Position numbers and translations under genes: made by a program. Positions 1 through 6,127 of a stretch of DNA of 7,424 nt are shown in pieces; the first letter of the stretch is position 1; each line of letters opens with the position of its first letter. The DNA comes from Acidobacteriota bacterium. Lineage in GTDB: Bacteria; Acidobacteriota; Blastocatellia; Pyrinomonadales; Pyrinomonadaceae. The DNA lies in assembly GCA_024640445.1 (NCBI GenBank), contig JAHEEZ010000185.1, positions 1 to 7,424 on the forward strand, written 5' to 3'. The notes beneath the pieces were generated by a model. It searched no databases, was not told the DNA's origin, and was given only the letters and a program-made list of their open reading frames with translations.

Positions 1-703
1 TTCCCCAGCCCGCCACTCCAAGGTCACGGTGATGCAGTCCGGTCATCGCGTTGAAAAGATGGGTCAAATGTCTCGCGCCGGCGTCGAAAGCGGATTCAAG
101 GATGCTCAAAGGCGCTTCCGTGTGCCCGATCAGCGCTTTCCATCCGCTTGCCTCAAGATCGCGGACCAATTCAACTCCCCGGTCCGACTCGGGGGCAAGT
201 GTCATAAGTTTTGCACCAAACGCAGGCACGGGCAGATCGTCAAAGCCGACAGAAACATAGTCGCGAAAATACTCGGGCCTGAGCGCGCCGCATCGATGCC
301 TGCTCGCGAACAGGCCTTCATAGTGAACGCCCAGAACATCCGCGCCGTTGTTCTCCATTCGAGCCAGTTCATCTATTGCGACGACGGCGGAAGTGTAGGC
401 TTCGTTCGAGTCGGGCACGAGCGTGGGGACCCAGCCAGTAACACCGTGTTTCGCAAGAAACCCTGACGCCCGGGCAAGCGAAACGGCATCGGCGGAGTTC
501 ACGTCGGCTCCGGCTGCGCCATGGCAGTGTATGTCTATAAAGCCAGGGAAGAGAGTCGCCCCGCGCAGATCTATTTCCCGTTCGCACCGCGTCTCTTCGC
601 CGCCTATCGCCGCGATGGATCCGCCAGAGGTTGCGACCGTCGAATCCACGGCTACCCCTTCTGAAAGGACCGCGTCGCAGTTTGTCAGTAAGAGTTCGTG
701 CAT
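1..703 (-). CDS. nagA: N-acetylglucosamine-6-phosphate deacetylase (NagA family), 5' part only
   Basis: NagA is a cytoplasmic amidohydrolase that converts GlcNAc-6-phosphate to GlcN-6-phosphate and acetate, the step after MurQ. The first 234 residues are visible; the rest (about 150 residues in a usual ~380-aa enzyme) lies beyond the left edge. Seen: an amidohydrolase metal motif IDIHCHG (His59, His61), the metal-binding Glu129 in HYEGLF, LMTLAPE (166-172), IGHTEA (His194) and THLFNAM (His215), in the family order. Start: ATG at 703, with only a weak GAAG upstream; it gives the usual short beta-strand N-terminus. An in-frame GTG at about 739 is possible but less likely. Oddities: the usual EGPF is EGLF, and the position of the substrate-binding His (His143 of E. 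coli NagA) is Leu141. It lies 108 bp downstream of lysR on the same strand with no convincing promoter between, so it is probably co-transcribed. Family is secure; exact substrate is slightly less so. Confidence 0.9.
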   Translation of the reverse strand, partial: MHELLLTNCDAVLSEGVAVDSTVATSGGSIAAIGGEETRCEREIDLRGATLFPGFIDIHCHGAAGADVNSADAVSLARASGFLAKHGVTGWVPTLVPDSNEAYTSAVVAIDELARMENNGADVLGVHYEGLFASRHRCGALRPEYFRDYVSVGFDDLPVPAFGAKLMTLAPESDRGVELVRDLEASGWKALIGHTEAPLSILESAFDAGARHLTHLFNAMTGLHHRDLGVAGWG

Positions 704-729
704 TACTTCGGTAAAATCACTCGCCGGAC

Positions 730-744
730 CCGGCACGATGCCGG
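730..744 (-). other. Small GC-rich hairpin between lysR and nagA
   Basis: CCGGCA-CGA-TGCCGG is a perfect 6-bp inverted repeat with a 3-nt loop in the 108-bp gap between lysR and nagA. It has no T-run on the minus strand, so it is not a standard intrinsic terminator. It could be an mRNA stability or processing element in a lysR-nagA transcript, or chance in GC-rich DNA. Confidence 0.3.
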
Positions 745-811
745 TTGGCGTGTCAATCGAGGCTCAGGTTTCGTGATCCCGGTAAGGGTGGACAAATAGA
801 AACTGCGACAG

Positions 812-1732
812 CTATTTTCTTCCGCTCGCAAACTCCTTCTCCCTTTCGGCAAAGCTGTCCCTGCAAATGTTCGTGAATTCCTTCGCTATCGGTGAGAAAT
901 AGCCTCCCCGCAATCTGGCGAGGCCGAGGTTCCAGCGGATCTCGGCACCTTCTATCAGCCAGGAAACTATCTTCCCGTTCCGGACCTCTGAAAGGGCGCT
1001 CTTGGCACTTGCGATCCCTACCCCCATGTTGTTCTCGACCATCTTGTTGATGGCTTCCTGTCTCGAGAGCTCCATGACTATGTTGGGCTTGAGATTCGAG
1101 GCGCCAAAGAAATCATCGATCATGCGCCGCGTATTGCCGCCTTTTTCACCAAGGATAAGATTTTCAGAGGCTAGCGCCGCCGCACTGATGTACCGCTTGT
1201 CGGCCATCGGATGGCTCGGGTGAGCGATCGCCACGACCTCGTCTTCAAAAAGCAGTTCGGTCTGAACGGACTGGGCCTCGACCGGAAAGGAAACGAACGC
1301 GATGTCCATATCTCCGTGAAGGATCTTATCGACCAGCAACTTACTGGTCCCGGAGCTTACGCTGATCTCGGCGCTTGGGAACTTCTTCTTCAACTTTTCC
1401 AGGATCGTCGGAAGCTGGGATGTCGCGAACATCGCCGAAGCCGAGCCGATCCTCAACCGGCCGTGCTCCGCGCCCGCGATCTCGGCAAGCTCGGCCTTCA
1501 CACTGTTGTGTTCGCGAAGTATTCGCCTCGCCCGCTCAAGCAACAGTTCGCCAGCCTCGGTCAGGATCACGCGTCTCGGCGTCCTCGTGAACAAAGGCAA
1601 ACCAATTTCTTCCTCCAGCTGCCGGATCTGCATCGAAACCGCCGCCTGCGTGAGATTGACACGCCTTGCGCCGGCCGTGAAGGTCTTCTCTTCAGCGATG
1701 GCCACAAAGGCTTTGAGCTGCTTGATTTCCAT
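812..1732 (-). CDS. LysR-family transcriptional regulator
   Basis: A 306-aa protein of typical LysR length that would act as a DNA-binding, effector-responsive regulator. Seen: an N-terminal winged helix-turn-helix (about 1-60) with the signature AEEKTFTAGARRVNLTQAAVS, followed by QIRQLEEEIGLPLFTR and the LTEAGELLL linker-helix start; then a substrate-binding-like effector domain (about 90-295) beginning GRLRIGSAS. Start: ATG at 1732, the only one that leaves the HTH intact; no clear Shine-Dalgarno precedes it. It is divergent from the sugar kinase and lies just upstream of nagA on the same strand. That is the classic LysR arrangement and suggests it controls the kinase and its own lysR-nagA transcript. 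The effector is unknown; an amino-sugar phosphate such as MurNAc-6-P or GlcNAc-6-P is an inference from context only. Usual MurNAc regulators (MurR) are RpiR-type, so a LysR here would be different. Confidence 0.92.
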   Translation of the reverse strand: MEIKQLKAFVAIAEEKTFTAGARRVNLTQAAVSMQIRQLEEEIGLPLFTRTPRRVILTEAGELLLERARRILREHNSVKAELAEIAGAEHGRLRIGSASAMFATSQLPTILEKLKKKFPSAEISVSSGTSKLLVDKILHGDMDIAFVSFPVEAQSVQTELLFEDEVVAIAHPSHPMADKRYISAAALASENLILGEKGGNTRRMIDDFFGASNLKPNIVMELSRQEAINKMVENNMGVGIASAKSALSEVRNGKIVSWLIEGAEIRWNLGLARLRGGYFSPIAKEFTNICRDSFAEREKEFASGRK

Positions 1733-1740
1733 AGATTGGG

Positions 1741-1777
1741 CGCGGCCGGCTCATCAAAAGCCCACTCCGGGGCCGCG
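1741..1777 (-). other. Inverted repeat in the lysR leader
   Basis: CGCGGCC (1741-1747) and GGCCGCG (1771-1777) form a perfect 7-bp inverted repeat separated by 23 nt, inside which a GGCT/AGCC pair can form a nested stem. The outer arm ends 8 nt before the lysR start codon, where a ribosome would bind. If lysR is transcribed from the TATAAT at 1826-1831, this would fold in its 5' leader and could limit translation. This is inferred from base pairing only. Confidence 0.35.
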
Positions 1778-1784
1778 GTAACGA

Positions 1785-1797
1785 TTAGAAATTCTTA
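1785..1797. promoter_or_regulatory. Candidate LysR operator (TNA-N7-TNA dyad)
   Basis: TTAGAAATTCTTA contains the core dyad AGAA-A-TTCT and fits both the general LysR-type T-N11-A rule and the TNA-N7-TNA form known for CbbR-like members. It lies in the region between lysR and the divergent kinase, about 90 bp upstream of the predicted kinase transcription start. Assignment rests on pattern and position; AT-rich dyads can arise by chance. Confidence 0.4.
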
Positions 1798-1825
1798 TTG
1801 GTTGTATAGGGATCGGTTGGGGAGG

Positions 1826-1831
1826 ATTATA
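1826..1831 (-). promoter_or_regulatory. Predicted -10 element for lysR
   Basis: On the minus strand this reads TATAAT, a perfect sigma-70 -10 hexamer. No good -35 is seen 16-18 bp upstream (the best, TTCTAT, is poor). Transcription would start near 1819 and give a leader of about 87 nt before the lysR ATG. Confidence 0.4.
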
Positions 1832-1867
1832 AGGCAAGATTTCGAAAAATAGAAACGAATTGTTTCG

Positions 1868-1876
1868 TGCTAGAAT
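1868..1876 (+). promoter_or_regulatory. Extended -10 promoter for the sugar kinase
   Basis: TGCTAGAAT is a TGn extended -10 with a 5/6 match to TATAAT and no good -35. The predicted start (about 1883) is only some 6 nt before the ATG at 1889, so the mRNA would be nearly leaderless, which agrees with the absence of a Shine-Dalgarno. The murQ promoter carries the near-identical TGATAGAAT. A small GAAAC-N5-GTTTC repeat (1852-1866) sits just upstream and overlaps the usual -35 zone. Confidence 0.5.
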
Positions 1877-1888
1877 CCGAACGCACCG

Positions 1889-2860
1889 ATGCCAAGCAGT
1901 TATATACAAAAAGGCTCCATCTCCCGCGAGTTGTTCCTCGGCGTGGACGGCGGCGGAACAAAGACTCAGACGATCTTATGCGGGGCCGACGGACAGATTC
2001 TTTCAGACGACCGCGCAGGTCCTTCAAATCCTCTTCGGACAGGAGTAAGCCAGGCGGTCGCGAACGTGAGTGATTCGGTCGCTCGGGTTTGTGACCAGGT
2101 TGGGAGGACCCCGGACGACGTAGTCTCGGCTGTTGTCGGCCTTGCCGGCGCGCGAAGATCGGATCTGAAACGGCAAATGCGGACCGGCATCCGCAGATTG
2201 CTACGGCATGCGCGAATCGAGATCGTAACTGACGCGGAAATTGCGCTCTTCGCGACGACCGGAGGTGAACCTGGAGTCGTGGTGATCTCCGGAACCGGTT
2301 CGGTTTGCTTAGGAAGCAACGAAAAGGGCAAGACAGCGGTTGCCGGGGGCTGGGGGCCGATCGCAGGGGACGAGGGCGGAGGGGTCTCAATTGCCCGAGA
2401 AGCACTCAGGGCGGTCGCACAGGCTTCAGACGGACGCGGCGACACGACAGTTCTGAGCGGTCTTGCTGCTGAGTATTTTCGCGCGCATACGGCTGAGGAT
2501 CTGATCGTCGCGATATATTCGCCTTCCACCGACTACAGAAAACTTGCCGGATTCGCGAGATACGTCATCGACGCCGCCCGGGCGAAAGACGTGGTGGCAT
2601 TGGGGATTCTGAAAGAGGCCGGCGAAGACCTCGGAAAGACTGCTTGCGCTGTAATCAAAAGACTTAAGCTCCAAAAGAAAAAGGTCCCGGTTGGAATGGT
2701 CGGAGGGATCTTCGCGGCCGGGGACCTAATACGAAAGCCTCTTCTCGCGACCGTCAGGAAATGCGCACCGGAAGCATTTCTGTTAGAGCCTCAGATCTCC
2801 CCCGCGGCAGCCGCGGCCCGAATGGCGATCGCCGCGTATCACCAGTCCCCAAGCCGTTGA
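1889..2860 (+). CDS. BadF/BadG-type amino-sugar kinase (MurNAc/GlcNAc kinase, MurK/NagK-like)
   Basis: A 323-aa ASKHA-fold ATPase predicted to phosphorylate MurNAc and/or GlcNAc at O6 in the cytoplasm, feeding MurQ and NagA. Seen: phosphate-1 loop LGVDGGGTKT (17-26), a likely catalytic Asp115 in VTDAEIAL, phosphate-2 loop ISGTGS (133-138), GGWGPIAGDEG (153-163; typical of NagK-like kinases rather than benzoyl-CoA reductase subunits), VGGIF (271-275) and a C-terminal Pro-Ala-rich helix. The 4Fe-4S cysteines of dehydratase activators are absent. Start: ATG at 1889 is the first after an in-frame TAG at 1871; there is no Shine-Dalgarno, but a promoter lies just upstream. A TTG at 1930 would give a protein starting MFLGVDGGG and cannot be excluded. 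The MurK of Clostridium acetobutylicum belongs to this family and partners MurQ, which supports MurNAc as a substrate. Its 3' end overlaps the convergent sulP by 22 bp. Confidence 0.85.
   Translation: MPSSYIQKGSISRELFLGVDGGGTKTQTILCGADGQILSDDRAGPSNPLRTGVSQAVANVSDSVARVCDQVGRTPDDVVSAVVGLAGARRSDLKRQMRTGIRRLLRHARIEIVTDAEIALFATTGGEPGVVVISGTGSVCLGSNEKGKTAVAGGWGPIAGDEGGGVSIAREALRAVAQASDGRGDTTVLSGLAAEYFRAHTAEDLIVAIYSPSTDYRKLAGFARYVIDAARAKDVVALGILKEAGEDLGKTACAVIKRLKLQKKKVPVGMVGGIFAAGDLIRKPLLATVRKCAPEAFLLEPQISPAAAAARMAIAAYHQSPSR
2802..2816. repeat. Near-perfect GC palindrome at the kinase/sulP convergence
   Basis: CCGCGGC-A-GCCGCGG is a 15-bp inverted repeat 42 nt before the kinase stop codon and 22 nt beyond the sulP stop on the other strand. 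It lies in codons for the Ala-rich C-terminal helix of the kinase. As RNA it could form a stable CCGCGG stem on either strand, and could slow converging polymerases or protect the sulP mRNA end. There is no T-run, so it is not called a terminator. Confidence 0.35.
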
Positions 2861-5022
2861 ATCTCGTGCGCGGACCATCGAAGCTCCTCGCTTTGCTTCT
2901 TCCCCAGTTCGACCAGAAACGCAACAGCCGCTTCAGGGTTTGACTGCGCAAACTTGTGGAACTCACCCGAATGAAGTTCTTCCAGAATGCAATCCGTGAC
3001 GGCGACCGCGTCCGCCGTCCGCTCGCCAGGATTCAAAAAGGCGACCTCACCAAACAGCGTACCGGGCGTATACTTCGCCAGCCTCTTGTAATGGTGTTTC
3101 GTCGTATCGAGCCGTATATCGACCTCGCCCTCGAGCAGCAGGAACAAGGCGGCCCCCCTGTCTCCTTTCTTGAAGATCACGTCACCGGCGTTGAAGTGTT
3201 CGGTTCTGGTCGCCGTGCGGATCAGGCGAACGAGATTTTCCGGCATTTGGGAAAATATGTCCATGTCCGCAAGCTTCATATGTTTGGGCTGATCGTCGGA
3301 AACAAGTCCTTCGGATTCGAGGATCTTCTCCTCGATATACTCAAGCGCCTCGTCCGTGTTTACAAAGGTCTCGATATCGATCTCCTTTGCATCCGGACTT
3401 AGCTTCCTCAGCGTTTTCTCAACGTCGTGGCCGATACCGATTCCCTTGTGGACCTCGCAAAACACCAAGTGGCCGCCGTTACGCACTATGTGCTCCGCTA
3501 TCTGCTGAAGGATCTTCGCTCCCGTGATGTCAACTCTTCTCACACGCCGCAGGTTGAGTACGAGCCAAGCCGCCGTCTCGAGATCCGGAAGCAATTCCTC
3601 AAAGAGCCGGTCCGCGGTCGCAAAGAAAAGATCGCCCCTGAGCTCCACGATCTTGACCGTTTGAGCATGCTTCGCAAGGCATGCTCTCTGGGCCGCAGTC
3701 CTTTGGCAAACCGAATGGAAATCCTTTGCGGTGAAACTCCTGTGAATCACGGGCGCCTTGACCTGGGCCCTTAAATACATGATTACTGAAATCGCCACTC
3801 CGATCCCTACCGCCACGAGAAGGTCGTATCCGACAGTAACGCCGGCTACGAGGATCGCAACGACGGCGTCGGCCCTAGCGCGCTTGTTTCTGATCCACAA
3901 CACGATGTCCGGATCGAACATCTGGATCGAAACCCGGATGATGATACCCGCGAGGACCGCAAGAGGAAGTATCGCGCCGATCCCGCCTCCAAAGACGACG
4001 ATCAGAAGGATAGCGAGACCGGCGGCGACCCCGACCCATCTCCTTCCTCCGCCCGAGACGGCAACCAGCGTCGCTCCCGTCGTACCCGCGCCGGCCATAC
4101 CACCGAGAAATCCGGAAGCGATATGTCCCACTCCCTGACCGATAAGTTCTTTTCTTGCCGTATGGCGCCTGCCCGTTTCAAGGTCCGCCAGGACAGAAGT
4201 CAACAACGTATCGAGCGAGGCAAGCACCGAAGCGGCCACCGCGCCAACAATGAGCGCGGGCCATGGGAGCGACGAAAGACCCGAAAATCCGATGGCCGAC
4301 TCGAATGTGCCGATTCCCGGAAGGGACCCGATCGTCCACCCCTTGGGAAATCCCGCAGGTGCGATAAACGCCGTGATGTGGAAGAAGACGGTGCCGCCAA
4401 CGAGCCCCGCGAGAGTAGGCGGAAACCACTTGAAGAATCTTTTCGCGAGCATCGCTATCGCGATCGTGACACCCGCGGTTACAGCCGGAACCCATATCCA
4501 GGATCTGAGCTCTGGCAAGAGCTCAATGTTTGCAAGGGGAGAGTATTGGGACTTCAGCATTAATATCGCCGAACCCGTAAGGAATCCGACGACCACGGAA
4601 TGAGGAATGAACTTTATGAGCCGTCCGCCGCCCGTCGCGCCGATCACGATCTGGCCGACACCCGTTAGGATCACGAGCACTGCGACGATCAACAAGACAT
4701 CCTGCGCCTGCGCGCCCGGCGCCGCGGCGATGCCCAATACGCCGCCTGCGAGGACAAGAGTTGGTCCCGTCGGAGAACTGACAAGGCCGATCGTCCCGCC
4801 TGAAAGTCCCGAAAAGACACACAATGCGGCGGCGCAGATCAGGCCAGCAAGCGCGGCGCGACCCGCCGGAACGCCGAACGGGGTCATCAGCGCGACGCCG
4901 AACGCCATCGATTGCGGAAGAAGCATCGCGGCGGACGCAAGACCTCCGAGACCGTCCCGCACGAGATCCTTGCCCGACCGCTTTCCTTTCTTGTTTGTCA
5001 TTCCAAAAGTAAGCATATACAT
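2839..5022 (-). CDS. SulP-family anion transporter with STAS and cyclic-nucleotide-binding domains
   Basis: A 727-aa inner-membrane secondary transporter of the SLC26/SulP family. Seen: a hydrophobic transport core (about 10-420) starting with the SulP-typical DGLGGLASAAMLLPQSMAFG, with GFLTGSAI and a Gly-rich AGAGTTGAT segment; a STAS domain (about 455-560) with LRGDLFFATADRL and VDITGAK; and a C-terminal cNMP-binding domain (about 585-720) whose phosphate-binding cassette reads FGEVAF...GERTADA, with the Glu and Arg needed to hold a cyclic nucleotide. SulP-STAS is about 550-570 aa, so the cNMP part is a true extension. Start: ATG at 5022, because GGAAGG lies 8 nt upstream; a TTG at 5043 would add 7 residues but lacks this support. 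Substrates in the family include sulfate, bicarbonate and dicarboxylates; which applies cannot be told. It is divergent from murQ and overlaps the kinase end by 22 bp. A direct role in amino-sugar use is not shown. Confidence 0.9.
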   Translation of the reverse strand: MYMLTFGMTNKKGKRSGKDLVRDGLGGLASAAMLLPQSMAFGVALMTPFGVPAGRAALAGLICAAALCVFSGLSGGTIGLVSSPTGPTLVLAGGVLGIAAAPGAQAQDVLLIVAVLVILTGVGQIVIGATGGGRLIKFIPHSVVVGFLTGSAILMLKSQYSPLANIELLPELRSWIWVPAVTAGVTIAIAMLAKRFFKWFPPTLAGLVGGTVFFHITAFIAPAGFPKGWTIGSLPGIGTFESAIGFSGLSSLPWPALIVGAVAASVLASLDTLLTSVLADLETGRRHTARKELIGQGVGHIASGFLGGMAGAGTTGATLVAVSGGGRRWVGVAAGLAILLIVVFGGGIGAILPLAVLAGIIIRVSIQMFDPDIVLWIRNKRARADAVVAILVAGVTVGYDLLVAVGIGVAISVIMYLRAQVKAPVIHRSFTAKDFHSVCQRTAAQRACLAKHAQTVKIVELRGDLFFATADRLFEELLPDLETAAWLVLNLRRVRRVDITGAKILQQIAEHIVRNGGHLVFCEVHKGIGIGHDVEKTLRKLSPDAKEIDIETFVNTDEALEYIEEKILESEGLVSDDQPKHMKLADMDIFSQMPENLVRLIRTATRTEHFNAGDVIFKKGDRGAALFLLLEGEVDIRLDTTKHHYKRLAKYTPGTLFGEVAFLNPGERTADAVAVTDCILEELHSGEFHKFAQSNPEAAVAFLVELGKKQSEELRWSAHEIQRLGDW

Positions 5023-5030
5023 CTTTTCAC

Positions 5031-5036
5031 CCTTCC
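5031..5036 (-). promoter_or_regulatory. Ribosome binding site deciding the sulP start
   Basis: GGAAGG on the minus strand sits 8 nt before the ATG at 5022. It lies downstream of the alternative TTG at 5043 and therefore favours the shorter reading. Confidence 0.7.
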
Positions 5037-5083
5037 AGTACAAGAGGCCTGTTGCTGTTCGGTTCGCCGTTGGTTCCGGGTGC

Positions 5084-5092
5084 TGATAGAAT
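5084..5092 (+). promoter_or_regulatory. Extended -10 promoter for murQ
   Basis: TGATAGAAT is a TGn extended -10 with the same TAGAAT core as the kinase promoter; both continue with ATC then CGA-like bases. The -35 is poor (TTCGCC at 5063-5068, spacer 18). Predicted transcription start near 5099 gives a leader of about 34 nt, which includes the murQ Shine-Dalgarno. Confidence 0.5.
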
Positions 5093-5122
5093 CGACGCGT
5101 CTGCAGTTCTTAGCCATCAAAT

Positions 5123-5126
5123 GGAG
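5123..5126 (+). promoter_or_regulatory. Ribosome binding site deciding the murQ start
   Basis: GGAG lies 6 nt before the ATG at 5133 and overlaps an upstream in-frame ATG at 5121, which has no comparable site. This makes 5133 the better start. Confidence 0.6.
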
Positions 5127-5132
5127 CCCGCC

Positions 5133-6035
5133 ATGAACAGACCGACAGAAGCTGAAGATCCGCTTACAAGCCGCATAGGCGAGATGGAAACAAAGGATGC
5201 ATTAAGGCTGATGAACGCAGGCGATCTGTCCGCGGTAGAGGCCGTCGGGCGCGCAGTCACACCTATCGCTGCGCTCGTCGAGGAGATCGTCGCGAGATTC
5301 CTTAAAGGAGGAAGGCTGATCTATGTCGGAGCGGGAACCAGCGGGCGACTGGGTGTCCTGGACGCGTCCGAGATCCCCCCAACATTCGGACTTCAACCGG
5401 GCCGTGTTGTCGGCGTTATCGCCGGAGGACCGGAAGCGCTTGAAAAAGCGGTCGAAGGGCTTGAGGATGTCCGTGAGGCGGGAGCGGATGCTCTGACGGC
5501 GTTAGAATTGGGCTCGGACGATGTCGTGATCGGCCTTACCGCGTCAGGCAGCACACCGTTCACGATCGGAGCCGTCGCGGCGGCGAGAGAATCGGGAACC
5601 CTGACCGCCTGCGTGACCTGCGATCCGGAGAGCGAGATCGTCAAAGCGGTCGACAAACCGATAGTGGTCGAGGTCGGCCCGGAGTTCATCGCGGGATCGA
5701 CCCGGCTCAAAGCAGGCACGGCTCAGAAGCTTGTTCTCAACATGATCAGCACGATGACCATGGTCCGGCTCGGATATACAAGCGGAAACCTTATGACGAA
5801 CCTCTGGCCGGGGAACCAAAAGCTCCGCGAGAGGGCGGCGCGGATACTCGCCTCTGAAATCGAGGTCCCCGCAGAGGTCGCGGCCGGAATTCTAGACGAG
5901 TGCGGAGGTGACCTGCGGGTTGCGATCGTCGCTCGGCGAGCAGGAGTGTCCCCTGCTCAGGCTGCCGAGGCGCTCATAAGCACCGGCCAGGTGATCGAGG
6001 CCGCCGTTTCCCTTCTGACCACCGAAACGAACTGA
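5133..6035 (+). CDS. murQ: N-acetylmuramic acid 6-phosphate etherase
   Basis: MurQ removes D-lactate from MurNAc-6-phosphate in the cytoplasm to give GlcNAc-6-phosphate, which NagA then deacetylates. The 300-aa product matches the family length (298 in E. coli). Seen: the SIS sugar-phosphate-isomerase-like core with YVGAGTSGRLGVLDASEIPPTFG at 64-86 (Glu80 in the position of the E. coli catalytic Glu83), IAGGPEALEKAVEGLED (96-112) holding the second conserved Glu, TASGSTPF (136-143) and GSTRLKAGTAQKLVLNM (188-204), plus a C-terminal UBA-like helical segment with GGDLRVAIV. Start: ATG 5133, chosen for GGAG 6 nt upstream. Oddities: the usual TExRNP near the N-terminus is TEAEDP, and the usual GNLMVDV..TN is GNLMTNLWPGN. 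It is transcribed from its own promoter, divergent from sulP, and followed by a terminator, so it is probably monocistronic. Confidence 0.95.
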   Translation: MNRPTEAEDPLTSRIGEMETKDALRLMNAGDLSAVEAVGRAVTPIAALVEEIVARFLKGGRLIYVGAGTSGRLGVLDASEIPPTFGLQPGRVVGVIAGGPEALEKAVEGLEDVREAGADALTALELGSDDVVIGLTASGSTPFTIGAVAAARESGTLTACVTCDPESEIVKAVDKPIVVEVGPEFIAGSTRLKAGTAQKLVLNMISTMTMVRLGYTSGNLMTNLWPGNQKLRERAARILASEIEVPAEVAAGILDECGGDLRVAIVARRAGVSPAQAAEALISTGQVIEAAVSLLTTETN

Positions 6036-6051
6036 TCGGGATGCACGGACC

Positions 6052-6080
6052 GCGGGCATCCCTGCCCGCTTCTTCTTATT
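6052..6080 (+). terminator. Intrinsic terminator after murQ
   Basis: GCGGGCA (6052-6058), loop TCCC, TGCCCGC (6063-6069) form a perfect 7-bp stem followed at once by the T-rich run TTCTTCTTATT. It lies 17 nt after the murQ stop and separates murQ from the next gene. Confidence 0.85.
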
Positions 6081-6092
6081 AACGGGACTGAA

Positions 6093-6121
6093 TTGTCTTT
6101 TCAAAACCGCTGTGCTTTGAT
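6093..6121 (+). promoter_or_regulatory. Candidate promoter of the decarboxylase gene
   Basis: TTGTCT (6093-6098), a 17-bp spacer and TTTGAT (6116-6121) each match sigma-70 consensus at 4 of 6 positions, and TGC directly precedes the -10, giving an extended form like those of the kinase and murQ. Transcription would begin at about 6127-6128, on the start codon itself, so a leaderless mRNA is predicted. No Shine-Dalgarno is present, which agrees. Confidence 0.45.
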
Positions 6122-6127
6122 TGTCGA

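Noticed and set aside
745..752. A minus-strand TTGACA near 751-756 as a separate nagA promoter
   Set aside because: The hexamer matches the -35 consensus, but the DNA 16-18 bp downstream is GC-rich (CCGGGT) with no -10, so a separate promoter is not supported.
29..776. Two overlapping plus-strand open frames (29-466 and 423-776)
   Set aside because: The minus strand here encodes NagA with all its metal-binding motifs; the plus-strand frames are shadows.
1211..1852. 213-codon plus-strand open frame opposite lysR
   Set aside because: Antisense to an intact LysR protein with HTH and effector domain; no Shine-Dalgarno and no family resemblance.
1889..2860. Benzoyl-CoA reductase or 2-hydroxyacyl-CoA dehydratase activator subunit
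   Set aside because: These share the BadF fold, but the 4Fe-4S cysteines are missing, GGWGPIAGDEG is NagK-like, and murQ and nagA are neighbours.
5023..5132. A promoter for sulP in the region divergent from murQ
   Set aside because: I looked for -35/-10 pairs on the minus strand and found only weak matches (for example TTGTAC), none worth listing.
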